Both the position numbers and the translations under genes were made by a program. A stretch of DNA of 64,000 nt. It comes from Candidatus Poribacteria bacterium (lineage in GTDB: Bacteria; Poribacteria; WGA-4E; WGA-3G). Where the stretch lies: the NCBI GenBank assembly GCA_022821725.1, contig JAJEDB010000078.1, positions 32,837 to 96,836 on the forward strand, written 5' to 3'. The notes under the pieces are model-generated. The model searched no databases. It was not told where the DNA came from and saw only the letters and a program-made list of their open reading frames with translations. The first letter of the stretch is position 1, and each line of letters starts with the position of its first letter. Shown piece after piece: positions 26,590 to 33,387 of the stretch.

Positions 26590-26625
26590 AGCAGAAGTCG
26601 CGTGACTTTTCACGCGACTTCTGCT
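26590..26625. repeat. Perfect 16-bp hairpin upstream of transposase remnant
   Basis: Bases 26590-26605 and 26610-26625 are exact reverse complements with a 4-base loop. It lies 41 bases before the transposase ATG. It may be a terminator-like guard against read-through into the IS, or an IS end structure. Confidence 0.7.
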
Positions 26626-26665
26626 ATACTTCACCCTAAAAATTACCACACTTTTGAGGTGAATC

Positions 26666-27040
26666 ATGACAAAACTATCATCTTGCCACTTACTTGATAT
26701 GTTAGCAGAAGTGCCAGACCCACGCAAGAAAAAAGGATGCCGCCACCCGTTAGTCGCTATGCTCGCACTCACAGTCGTTGGACTCCTGTGTGGACAACGC
26801 AGTTATACAGCGATTGCCAAATGGGCACGCCTCCACCCAGACCTGCGAACTGCCTTGGGGTTTACTGCCAAACAAATCCCGGCTGCCTCAATGTTTTATT
26901 ATCTTTTTCGGCGACTTGACGTCACCGCCGTAGAAAAAACGCTCACGCACTCGACGACACAGACCCTCGAGAAGATGGGAACTTTCACGTCTCGCTTGAC
27001 GGGCGTTGCGATCGATGGCAAGACCTTGTCTGCTTTTAGG
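26666..27040 (+). mobile_element. Truncated ISAs1-family transposase remnant
   Basis: The frame begins 'MTKLSSCHLLDMLAEVPDPR' and reads 'GCRHPLVAMLALTVVGLLCG', the ISAs1 (DDE_Tnp_ISAs1 plus N-terminal DUF) start. It reaches 'GVAIDGKTLSA', the first DDE Asp (AIDGK), near 27035. After that the sequence is no longer transposase but the antisense of the sigma factor gene, so about two thirds of the transposase are missing. The open frame continues to 27145 only by chance. The IS remnant lies tail-to-tail against the sigma gene and supplies the last codons of the latter. Confidence 0.85.
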
Positions 27041-27609
27041 AGGTCTTTCAACTGCTTGCGTGCATTGCGCAGATGTGTCTTGATTGTCCCTTCAGAACGA
27101 TTCAAACGGCTTGCGATCGCTTTGATGGGCATCTCATGGTGGTAGTAGAGGCAGAACACGCGACGACGCATCGGGGAGAGGTCTCTGATCGCGGTGTAGA
27201 GTTGCTGGCGGAGTTCGGCACGCAGAATGTCGGTCGATGGACACGCATGGGTGGCAGTGATACGCTCCTCGTCTATCTCATGCAACGGCTCGGTGTCGTC
27301 GGTTCTCTTGCGGAAGTGGTCACTGCACACGTTTTCAGCAATGCGGTAAAGCCACGAGTAAAACGCTGAACCACAGCGGAACGTGTTGATGCCACGAAAT
27401 GCCTTTAACCAGACCTCTTGTGTCAAGTCTTTGGCAACTTCAGAGTCTTTGATGCGTCGGGTGATCTGACGCAACAGGCGAGGCTGGTATTTACGCACAA
27501 GCGGGCTAAACGCTTCGGTCTCTCCCTGTTGGGTGCGTTTGATGAGGTCTAAATCACAACAGTCGGGGGGATTGCTCAAGGTCTTTAGGGGACTGAAAGG
27601 ACGCGACAC
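26899..27609 (-). CDS. ECF-type RNA polymerase sigma factor with IS-derived C-terminus
   Basis: A 236-residue frame, GTG start at 27609. Region 2 is 'LVRKYQPRLLRQITRRIKDS', 'DLTQEVWLKAFRGI', 'FYSWLYRIAENVCSDHFRKR'; region 4 is 'AIRDLSPMRRRVFCLYYHHE', 'IKAIASRLNRSEGTIKTHL'. Only these two regions are present, so it is a group 4 (ECF) factor. The genuine part ends near 'ARKQLKDLLKADK' (about 27040). The last 45 or so residues ('VLPSIATPVKRDVK...') are read from the antisense strand of the ISAs1 remnant. Both sigma regions are intact, so it may still work. It follows the Cys/His-rich gene by 26 bases; no anti-sigma factor is seen. Confidence 0.9.
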   Translation of the reverse strand: MSRPFSPLKTLSNPPDCCDLDLIKRTQQGETEAFSPLVRKYQPRLLRQITRRIKDSEVAKDLTQEVWLKAFRGINTFRCGSAFYSWLYRIAENVCSDHFRKRTDDTEPLHEIDEERITATHACPSTDILRAELRQQLYTAIRDLSPMRRRVFCLYYHHEMPIKAIASRLNRSEGTIKTHLRNARKQLKDLLKADKVLPSIATPVKRDVKVPIFSRVCVVECVSVFSTAVTSSRRKR

Positions 27610-27635
27610 ACCGCCACGCCCTTTCGATTCGGTGT

Positions 27636-29480
27636 CTAATGCCGCCGGTGTGCCGAGACGGCTTGGGGGTTACACGTGTAATACTTGTGTCCCTTGCCAC
27701 ACGTCGTGGCGTGTGAGGTCGCACCATTACAATTCGTCCACGAATGCGCCGGACAATTCACGCCCGCTTTCTTATGCCATTTGTGTGCCGAGACAGCAGA
27801 CAGGTTACACGTATAGTAGGAATGACCGGCTTTACACGTCGTGGCGTGCGAACTCGTCCCACCGCAATTCGTCCAACTATTTGCCGGGCAGACAACCTTG
27901 GGTTTGGGTTTCGGCTTGGGTTTCGGCGGCGGTGCCGTATGACCCGAATGTGAACTCACTGCCTGCGGATTGCACGTGTAATACGAATGACCCGCTGGAC
28001 AGGTGGTTGCATGTGACGAGGTGCCTCCACAGTTCGTCCAACTATTCGCAGGACACACCACTTTCGGCTTCGGCTTCGGCTTGGGCTTCGGCGGCGGTGG
28101 CGGTGGTGGTGGATCCTCATCATCGTCGTCATCATCGTCATTGTTGTTATTGTTGTTGTTATTGGGGGGGAGCGTCGTCGTCGTTGTCGTCGCCTTATGC
28201 CCCTTGTGGGATTTCACCGCTTCAGCATTACAACTGTAATAACTGTGACCCGCTGGGCACGTCGTGGCATGTGACACCGTCCCTTTACAATTCGTCCAAC
28301 TGTTCGCCGGGCAGACGATCGGTTTATGACCCGAATGCGCACTCACGGCAGACGCAGAACACGTATAGTACGTATGACCCTGACCGCATTGGGTGGCATG
28401 TGACACCGTCCCACCGCAATTCGTCCAACTATTGGCGGGACACACCACTTTCTTCGTCTCCTTCGGCGGATCCGTCGTCGTCGTATGAGACGCATGTGCC
28501 GAAACTGCCGTCGCATTACACGACCAATACGTATGTCCCGCACCACACGTCGTTCGGTGTTCATAGGCATCTGAACCCGACACCACACGATTATACGTAC
28601 ACTTGCCGGCTCCACGATTGTTGTTGGCACACTTGACAACCACAGGATCCGGCTTCGGATCCGGATCCGAACCATAGGCGTGCGTGTGCGGTGTGCAGGC
28701 ATAATATGAACCATAAGAACACGATTTGCCATTCTGCGTCGGACACGTGATTTTACGATGCGAATGTGCCGAACTCGACCCAGGATCATAGGTATGTCCA
28801 CACGCCTGCAACGTCGCCTTCGGGGTCACTGGATCGGGTTTCGGGGGCGCACCGACATACGCATGTTCATGCGGAGAGCAGGCATAATACGTGCCATAAG
28901 AACACGAACGACCCTGACCATCTCGCGGACAATACAACAAACCGTGCGCCTTGTTCGCAGCAGCCGTCGACACATACATGTGACCACACGGACCTCGACG
29001 CTCCCCAGGCTTTTGATCCGGAGACACACGCTCATCGGGATAGATGTAATTCGCACATCCCTTGCCGTCATGATCCCCACGATAACAGTAGTAGTCCGAA
29101 TGACCACACCCGGAGAAATACACTCGGAAATGATCTCCCGGTGTCCCCGCATCATGACCACACGGAAGCTTCGCTGAGGAACTACTACCCGTATACGCAT
29201 GTTCATGCGGACTGCAGGCATAAAACGTCTCATACCCACACTTGCGATTCTGATCGTCTACAGGACAGGCATAACTCACCGTGTGAATTGAGGAAGCGTC
29301 ACAGGGGCGACCGAAATGCTGACCACAGAGGAGTTTTTGAAATGTATGAGCACTTTTCGCGCTACCTGACGGTATTCGGCACACAGGGTACGTATGCCCC
29401 GAAGTACCGCAGTCAAAAGCGATTTGCTTGTGTTTGTCAGGCTTCCAATCGTTGGGTAAGCACTCAAAAGACGAGTGAAG
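27636..29480 (-). CDS. Cys/His-rich repeat protein (segment after in-frame TGA)
   Basis: This 614-codon open segment is in the same frame as, and directly follows, the 144-codon segment 29481-29915; only one TGA (29483-29481) separates them, and there is no good start codon with a ribosome site here (GTG 29384 is the first). It is not a known family to me. It holds three type A modules ending 'CSYG.YYAC.PH.HAY' and six type B modules of about 39 residues with C.A.SW.NC.G..SHAT.C..GH.YY.C..AVS.H..H. Linkers are extreme: poly-Thr, eight Asn, seven Asp, eight Pro and Lys-Pro dipeptides. Regular Cys and His suggest metal binding or disulfides in an exported protein. The reading frames on the opposite strand are by-products of the repeats. 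Confidence 0.75.
   Translation of the reverse strand, partial: LHSSFECLPNDWKPDKHKQIAFDCGTSGHTYPVCRIPSGSAKSAHTFQKLLCGQHFGRPCDASSIHTVSYACPVDDQNRKCGYETFYACSPHEHAYTGSSSSAKLPCGHDAGTPGDHFRVYFSGCGHSDYYCYRGDHDGKGCANYIYPDERVSPDQKPGERRGPCGHMYVSTAAANKAHGLLYCPRDGQGRSCSYGTYYACSPHEHAYVGAPPKPDPVTPKATLQACGHTYDPGSSSAHSHRKITCPTQNGKSCSYGSYYACTPHTHAYGSDPDPKPDPVVVKCANNNRGAGKCTYNRVVSGSDAYEHRTTCGAGHTYWSCNATAVSAHASHTTTTDPPKETKKVVCPANSWTNCGGTVSHATQCGQGHTYYTCSASAVSAHSGHKPIVCPANSWTNCKGTVSHATTCPAGHSYYSCNAEAVKSHKGHKATTTTTTLPPNNNNNNNNDDDDDDDEDPPPPPPPPKPKPKPKPKVVCPANSWTNCGGTSSHATTCPAGHSYYTCNPQAVSSHSGHTAPPPKPKPKPKPKVVCPANSWTNCGGTSSHATTCKAGHSYYTCNLSAVSAHKWHKKAGVNCPAHSWTNCNGATSHATTCGKGHKYYTCNPQAVSAHRRH
28080..28190 (-). repeat. 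Homopolymer-coding microsatellite linker
   Basis: Trinucleotide-like tracts encode, in order, Asn8, Asp7-Glu-Asp, Pro8 and alternating Lys-Pro inside the Cys/His-rich protein, after a poly-Thr tract. Such tracts are prone to slippage. Confidence 0.9.
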
Positions 29481-29915
29481 TCAGCAGTTATAGGACTTTG
29501 GATCGTGTAGAGATGCTTGATATTTGGGATAAGTGTGACCGCACTTACCTTTGATTTCTGGTTGATTCTCTATACACTCTTCTAATTTTTTCTCAATGTC
29601 CAACAAATCCTTATGGGCTTTGCGAGCAGCTTTGTCTAAATCAGATAGTTTCTCTGTCTCGGTAGGAAGTTCACGCACTAATTTTGCCAACTCTTTTGAA
29701 TCCGTTGACACTGAAATGCGCAGCTTCATTTTCCACACCTTATAGTTTTGATCATCAAACGCCTTTTTTGCGTTTTGATAGCCAATCTCAGCTGCGCTTA
29801 AATCTGTTTCTAAGGACCAGCAAGCACTCAGATCCAGCGCATAAAAGGAAAAAGAAAACATCCCCACCAAGATAATTAAACTCACAAACCTCAAAACTCT
29901 TTTCATGAGACACAA
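29481..29915 (-). CDS. N-terminal segment of Cys/His-rich exported protein, ends at in-frame TGA
   Basis: A 144-residue frame. The start is ATG 29915, or the second Met (MKRVLRF) at 29906. A signal peptide ('VLRFVSLIILVGMFSFSFYA') is followed by a helical, coiled-coil-like stretch ('LAKLVRELPTETEKLSDLDK', 'HKDLLDIEKKLEECIEN'), then 'GKCGHTYPKY', the start of a type A Cys/His module, and the frame stops abruptly after 'SYNC' at TGA 29483-29481. The codons after the TGA continue the Cys pattern ('LHSSFECLPNDWKPDKH'), so this looks like the front of one 759-residue protein. It may be a nonsense mutation, read-through, or a natural split. It starts six bases after the upstream gene. Confidence 0.8.
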   Translation of the reverse strand: MCLMKRVLRFVSLIILVGMFSFSFYALDLSACWSLETDLSAAEIGYQNAKKAFDDQNYKVWKMKLRISVSTDSKELAKLVRELPTETEKLSDLDKAARKAHKDLLDIEKKLEECIENQPEIKGKCGHTYPKYQASLHDPKSYNC

Positions 29916-29921
29916 CTCCTG

Positions 29922-30557
29922 TTACTTCTTTTCAGGCGGTGCTGGTAAGACTGGTCTTGCTTGAAAGATAGTATCTTCCTTTTTCGACGAAGTTTCATAT
30001 CTTTCCATATATGCGTTTAACTGTTTGAGGATTTCTCTTTTTTCCGCATCACTGAGATGCTTTATATAATCATAAGACCCATCCTCTGCAGGCGGAAGAA
30101 TGTGCCCCGCTTCTTCTATGACTTGCAGTCTTTCGGCATATGCTTTTTCAAAATTTTCCCGCCACGCCTTGCGGTCCTTGAGATACTGTTCTTTGCGTTT
30201 CTGATACAGTATGTCCTGTTTTTCAGCCTCGCTGTTTGTCTGTGTCTCCGCGTTTGCGTTTTGCATATCGGCAGCCCTAATAACAGGTTCAATGACCTGT
30301 TTGGTTGATGGAGGCTCTACGGGGGCGTGCGTTTCCGCGTGCCACACGTTGCCGTGCCAATGTCCGCTCTCAGCAGTTTCCCCCGGAGGCGGTGGTTTCG
30401 AGATAGTGAGCTTCTCTCCATCAACAGGGGCAGCGGTAACAGGGTTGATAATCTTCACAGGCTCTTGGCTGGCGATGTGTTGTCCCAAAAATGTACTACC
30501 TATGGCGAAACCTATCAATAACATAACAATCGGGATCCAAAACTTCTTCGCTAACAT
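29922..30557 (-). CDS. Single-pass membrane protein with 'GHWHG..WH' module
   Basis: A 211-residue protein with AGGAG before ATG 30557. The N-terminal anchor ('FWIPIVMLLIGFAIGSTFLG') is followed by 'QEPVKIINPV', a proline-rich joint and 'PPPPGETAESGHWHGNVWHAE', which is the same module as in the 31989 gene. The rest is highly charged and helical ('RKEQYLKDRKAWRENFEKAY', 'DAEKREILKQLNAYMERYET'), probably a periplasmic coiled coil. The clustered His and Trp could bind a metal, but this is inference. It lies between a 45-residue membrane peptide and the Cys/His-rich gene, all on one strand with tight spacing. Confidence 0.78.
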   Translation of the reverse strand: MLAKKFWIPIVMLLIGFAIGSTFLGQHIASQEPVKIINPVTAAPVDGEKLTISKPPPPGETAESGHWHGNVWHAETHAPVEPPSTKQVIEPVIRAADMQNANAETQTNSEAEKQDILYQKRKEQYLKDRKAWRENFEKAYAERLQVIEEAGHILPPAEDGSYDYIKHLSDAEKREILKQLNAYMERYETSSKKEDTIFQARPVLPAPPEKK

Positions 30558-30603
30558 CGAAAAACTCCTTTATCTGTCTATAAACGCCCATCCGGACGCT
30601 TTT

Positions 30604-30741
30604 TTAATGAAATCTAAAAATGAGCCAAAGCAGTAGCACAACAACAAAGAGAAAAATGAGTGCCCGAAGAGACACTCTAAAACAACCCCGAGGGGTCATC
30701 AGTTCAGGATCAAAATCATACTTATTCGGCGGCATCATCAT
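30604..30741 (-). CDS. 45-residue membrane peptide
   Basis: The frame starts at one of three consecutive ATGs (30741, 30738, 30735) and reads MMMPPNKYDFDPELMTPRG, then a basic turn and one strong membrane segment ('LIFLFVVVLLLWLIF') ending RFH. AAAGGGA lies directly upstream and AAGGAG about 14 bases upstream. The hydrophobicity pattern and its place in a tightly packed same-strand gene row support a real gene. Function unknown; small subunits of envelope complexes often look like this. Confidence 0.65.
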   Translation of the reverse strand: MMMPPNKYDFDPELMTPRGCFRVSLRALIFLFVVVLLLWLIFRFH

Positions 30742-30762
30742 CCCTTTCGGCTTGACTCCTTT

Positions 30763-30970
30763 TTACTTGAGAAATACGAATTCGGGCAGGCGTAAGACAA
30801 CCGGGGGATTCCCATGAGGGTCGAGCGTGACATGCTTGCCTTGAGGTCGTTGATCCAGATAAATAGAACGTGTTGTTCGAGGTTGAGCGCGTCCATGTCC
30901 CTGAAAACACCGATGGGGTCAGCAGAAAAAGGGACACAAAGAGTATCGAAACACAAATTCTGGGTTTCAT
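30763..30970 (-). pseudogene. Frameshifted small exported protein with PilP/GspC-like tail
   Basis: ATG 30970 overlaps the stop of the upstream gene (ATGA) and has AGGAG before it. The first 24 codons give a clean signal peptide ('MKPRICVSILFVSLFLLTPS'). In the same frame the rest makes little sense, but another frame, ending at the TAA 30765-30763, reads 'GKHVTLDPHGNPPVVLRLP' and 'EFVFLK'. That closely matches the end of the 32492 gene ('QVTLDPHGSKPVVLRLPAF'). So a frameshift near 30850-30895 seems to separate signal peptide and tail. It could also be an alternative short protein of 82 residues read without the shift. Confidence 0.6.
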
Positions 30971-31989
30971 CGGTGATCTCCTAACTTGTAAGCCCCTGTC
31001 GTATAGGGATTGATGTTATAATTCCACCCCTGAAGTGCCTCTAACTCCTCATCGGTGATTTCATCGAGGTTGATGTGGATCACTTCAGCGTTTGGGGCGC
31101 CGTTGCCAGGACCCGATGTGTGTGTAGATGTTGAAGACGTGAAGCCATCCTCTTTATCGGTGTAACTCGACCACGTAAAGACATATTTCTTATCCGCATC
31201 GGTACGGAAGGTGCGACCGCTACCGTCCGCCAATTCAAACATATTGAAGTCGGGAGACCAATTCCCCAACCCAATCATACGCATGTGAAAAAACCGGTCA
31301 GTATCCTCTTGCGCCAGCACACCAATCTCTGGGAAATCCAGTGTGATTTGGAACTGCCAATCAATTCGGTGTGCCGCCATACTGATGCCTGCATATTCGG
31401 AATCGGCGTTGGCGTGATACCACCGCTCTGCTTCAATAAACGCTGGATACACTTCGGTGAGCGAACGATTCGGATTCCACTTTTCAAGTATCTCTACGGC
31501 GCGCTGCTGCAATCGTTCAACGGTTTCGGTCTCAATCTCTTTAAAATAAACGCCAATCAATTCAGGCGGGCATTGCAGGTGTTTGGGAACGCCATCAGCA
31601 AACAGCGGATTTGACGATGTGCTGGTGGGATTCACCCAGTTTGTCTCTGTTTCTATCGGTGCCGCGACAGCAGGCGGTGCTTCCGCGGTTTCTACGGGTG
31701 TCGGTGCTTCCACTGCGGTGTCCTCTACCGGTCGCTCGGAAACTTCCCCAGGGGCGTGTGCGTCATGGGGTTCTGAATGCCACTCGTCGCCGTGCCAGTG
31801 TCCTGTCTCGTGTGTCTCTCCCGGCGGTGGGGGTTTCGGGGTTCGCGTCGTTGGGGGTTCAACCTCTACAGGTGTGATAATCGTGACGGGTTCTTGGTTG
31901 GCAGTCTTGCGTCCATAATACAGACCACACCCCACCACAGCGAGCAGGACAATCAGAATCGGTATCCAAACGCGTTTGTGTTTCAACAT
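30967..31989 (-). CDS. Membrane-anchored protein with 'GHWHGDEWH' module and C-terminal unknown domain
   Basis: A 340-residue protein not matched to a family. Residues about 7-27 ('WIPILIVLLAVVGCGLYYG') are a membrane anchor; then 'NQEPVTIITPVEV', a proline-rich joint, and 'PPPPGETHETGHWHGDEWH' shared with the 30557 gene. An acidic/Pro/Ala linker follows (to about 125), then a folded region of about 200 residues ('HLQCPPELIGVYFKEIETET', 'YPAFIEAERWYHANADSEYA', 'DKKYVFTWSSYTDKE'). The shared N-terminal module suggests the two proteins dock to the same partner. It starts 14 bases after the PilP-like gene and overlaps the next gene by four bases. Confidence 0.78.
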   Translation of the reverse strand: MLKHKRVWIPILIVLLAVVGCGLYYGRKTANQEPVTIITPVEVEPPTTRTPKPPPPGETHETGHWHGDEWHSEPHDAHAPGEVSERPVEDTAVEAPTPVETAEAPPAVAAPIETETNWVNPTSTSSNPLFADGVPKHLQCPPELIGVYFKEIETETVERLQQRAVEILEKWNPNRSLTEVYPAFIEAERWYHANADSEYAGISMAAHRIDWQFQITLDFPEIGVLAQEDTDRFFHMRMIGLGNWSPDFNMFELADGSGRTFRTDADKKYVFTWSSYTDKEDGFTSSTSTHTSGPGNGAPNAEVIHINLDEITDEELEALQGWNYNINPYTTGAYKLGDHR

Positions 31990-32003
31990 GGCTCTATACT
32001 CTT

Positions 32004-32492
32004 TTAGTTGAGAAATACAAAAGCAGGCAGGCGTAAGACGACGGGTTTTGAGCCGTGAGGGTCGAGCGTCACCTGCTTGGCATCAATCGTCATCACGGTG
32101 GCATCGCCAATGACATCCCCCACAACGACCCGCCGCTGTTCACCGGTGGCGGTGTTTTCTACAATTGCAGAGGATTCCGCAGGGTCTTGTGTGGTGAATG
32201 TTGCTATGAGTTTCCAGTTTCCCCCTGGGCGTGGTTTCTTATTTAGTTGCGTTCCCAGTGGTGCAAAGAGATTGTTATCAATAATGGTTTGGTAGAAAGC
32301 CGCGTTGGGTTGGTTTGGTTTCCACGTTCCTGACACCTCGCTGGGACGGCTGTTCTCCGCGTCGCGGTGTGTCTCGCTGTGGACAGGTGCCGGTGGTATC
32401 GCTTGTGTCTGTGCGTGTCGGTGATAAAGTCCGACACCACAACACGCAACCAGTACCATACACAACGCCTGTAAAGACGGACGTGAGAACAT
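32004..32492 (-). CDS. PilP/GspC-like periplasmic protein
   Basis: A 162-residue protein. The start at 32492 (MFSRPSLQAL) is chosen for the AGGAG eight bases upstream rather than the frame start at 32525. An N-terminal hydrophobic segment ('LQALCMVLVACCGVGLYH') is followed by a Pro/His-rich linker and a small beta domain: 'TIIDNNLFAPLG', 'WKLIATFTTQDPAESSAIVE', 'TGEQRRVVVGDVIGDATVM', 'KQVTLDPHGSKPVVLRL'. This is the layout of the GspC HR / PilP beta domain, where the inner-membrane part contacts a secretin in type II secretion or type IV pili. No secretin or ATPase is nearby, so the assignment is structural, not functional. It is the first gene of the envelope locus. Confidence 0.65.
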   Translation of the reverse strand: MFSRPSLQALCMVLVACCGVGLYHRHAQTQAIPPAPVHSETHRDAENSRPSEVSGTWKPNQPNAAFYQTIIDNNLFAPLGTQLNKKPRPGGNWKLIATFTTQDPAESSAIVENTATGEQRRVVVGDVIGDATVMTIDAKQVTLDPHGSKPVVLRLPAFVFLN

Positions 32493-32604
32493 CGGGATGC
32501 TCCTTTGGTGTTTACACAGATTCAAATGACAGAACTACAGGGGCGCGGTACCGACGCAGAGAAAGACGAGAAACGGAGCGGTCAGGCAATCTTCCCTGTT
32601 AGGT

Positions 32605-32719
32605 GCTAACCTAAATGTTTCGCAAAATACCAACATTTTTTGATACAATTAGGTTAGCGATGTCATAGACTCATTATGGTATTGCTACGCGTTGTAGGTG
32701 ACGAAACCACCTGCAACGC
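32605..32719. promoter_or_regulatory. Inverted repeat and hairpin upstream of envelope locus
   Basis: GCTAACCTAA (32605-32614) and TTAGGTTAGC (32649-32658) are perfect 10-bp inverted arms 34 bases apart, 113-166 bases before the first gene of the minus-strand locus; they could be an operator. A separate hairpin, 32689-32700 with 32708-32719 (12 bp, one wobble), lies just beyond. Confidence 0.45.
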
Positions 32720-33276
32720 ATCCCTCAAAAAGGGGAGGTTGCCATTCACGACTGCCATTCTATGAAAAAACAAAAAAAAGTCAAGATTTTTTTCAGAATA
32801 TGATAGAATACTTCATATTGTGCTACTTAACTCATTGTTTTTCTTGTCTTCACATGTAGTTGGATTTGAAAAATAAACATATCGTCCCTACGGGACTAAA
32901 AGCGGGTGCATGCCTTTTTCTATAAACATATCGTCCCTACGGGACTGAAGAGGGTCTCAATCTGTGAGAAATACGTGTAAAAAGCGGTGCTTCTGTGAAA
33001 CTATACTTTACAAATAGTTATTTAGCACAAGTCGTAAAAGGAGTAGCGGACAATCTACACAAACGACTCTTCTAATCCGCTGTAATTCGTGATTTAGACA
33101 AAAACAACCATTACGCATAGGCAAACGAGGCACATAGCACTCCGCTGGAGTGCAGGGCATGAGGCAGTATCCTTAAACAGGCTGAAGAAACACCCAAGCA
33201 AAACCTCTTAGAGGGCTGGAGGGTGAGAAACAACGCGCCTTTATAAACATACCGTCCCTCAGGGACTCAGGAGATT
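32720..33276. repeat. Gene-free stretch with three 25-bp hairpin repeats
   Basis: No gene is seen. The unit ATAAACATATCGTCCCTACGG+GACT occurs at 32873-32897, 32922-32946 and, with changes, 33243-33267; each holds a GTCCC/GGGAC hairpin. 33133-33153 is the exact inverted copy of 17556-17576. This is dispersed repeat, not CRISPR, since the unit spacing is irregular. Confidence 0.65.
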
Positions 33277-33331
33277 ACAATTTTCCTTTGATTAGAGAGG
33301 AAATTATGGTAAAATATGAGGGAACTTTCGG
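33277..33331 (+). promoter_or_regulatory. Conserved promoter block, copy 1
   Basis: TTGATT and TAAAAT are spaced 16 bases apart in a 54-base block (ACAATTTTCCTTTGATTAGA... to ...CTTTCGG) that recurs upstream of 34836. It puts the transcription start after 33316, so the downstream gene should start later, at 33388. Confidence 0.55.
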
Positions 33332-33387
33332 TTCTCTACGTAAGAAACTTAAGAAATGAGACCCTTTCCGCAGGTTGTGTAATAGTT

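Noticed and set aside
26666..27145. Complete 159-residue transposase gene
   Set aside because: Transposase similarity ends near 27040 at the first DDE Asp; the remaining codons are antisense sigma factor sequence, so it is a remnant.
27533..28636. Long plus-strand open frame (367 codons) opposite the Cys/His-rich gene
   Set aside because: It mirrors the repeats of the minus-strand gene, has an unnatural Ser/His/Tyr/Pro-rich make-up and no ribosome site. The same holds for the plus-strand frame at 28766-29554.
32873..33267. Possible CRISPR array (repeated 25-bp hairpin units)
   Set aside because: Only three units, with gaps of 24 and 296 bases and no cas gene; the units match dispersed hairpin elements.
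33316..33387. Upstream start of the 33388 gene
   Set aside because: This ATG lies next to the -10 hexamer of a promoter block conserved at a second locus, where the block is untranslated.
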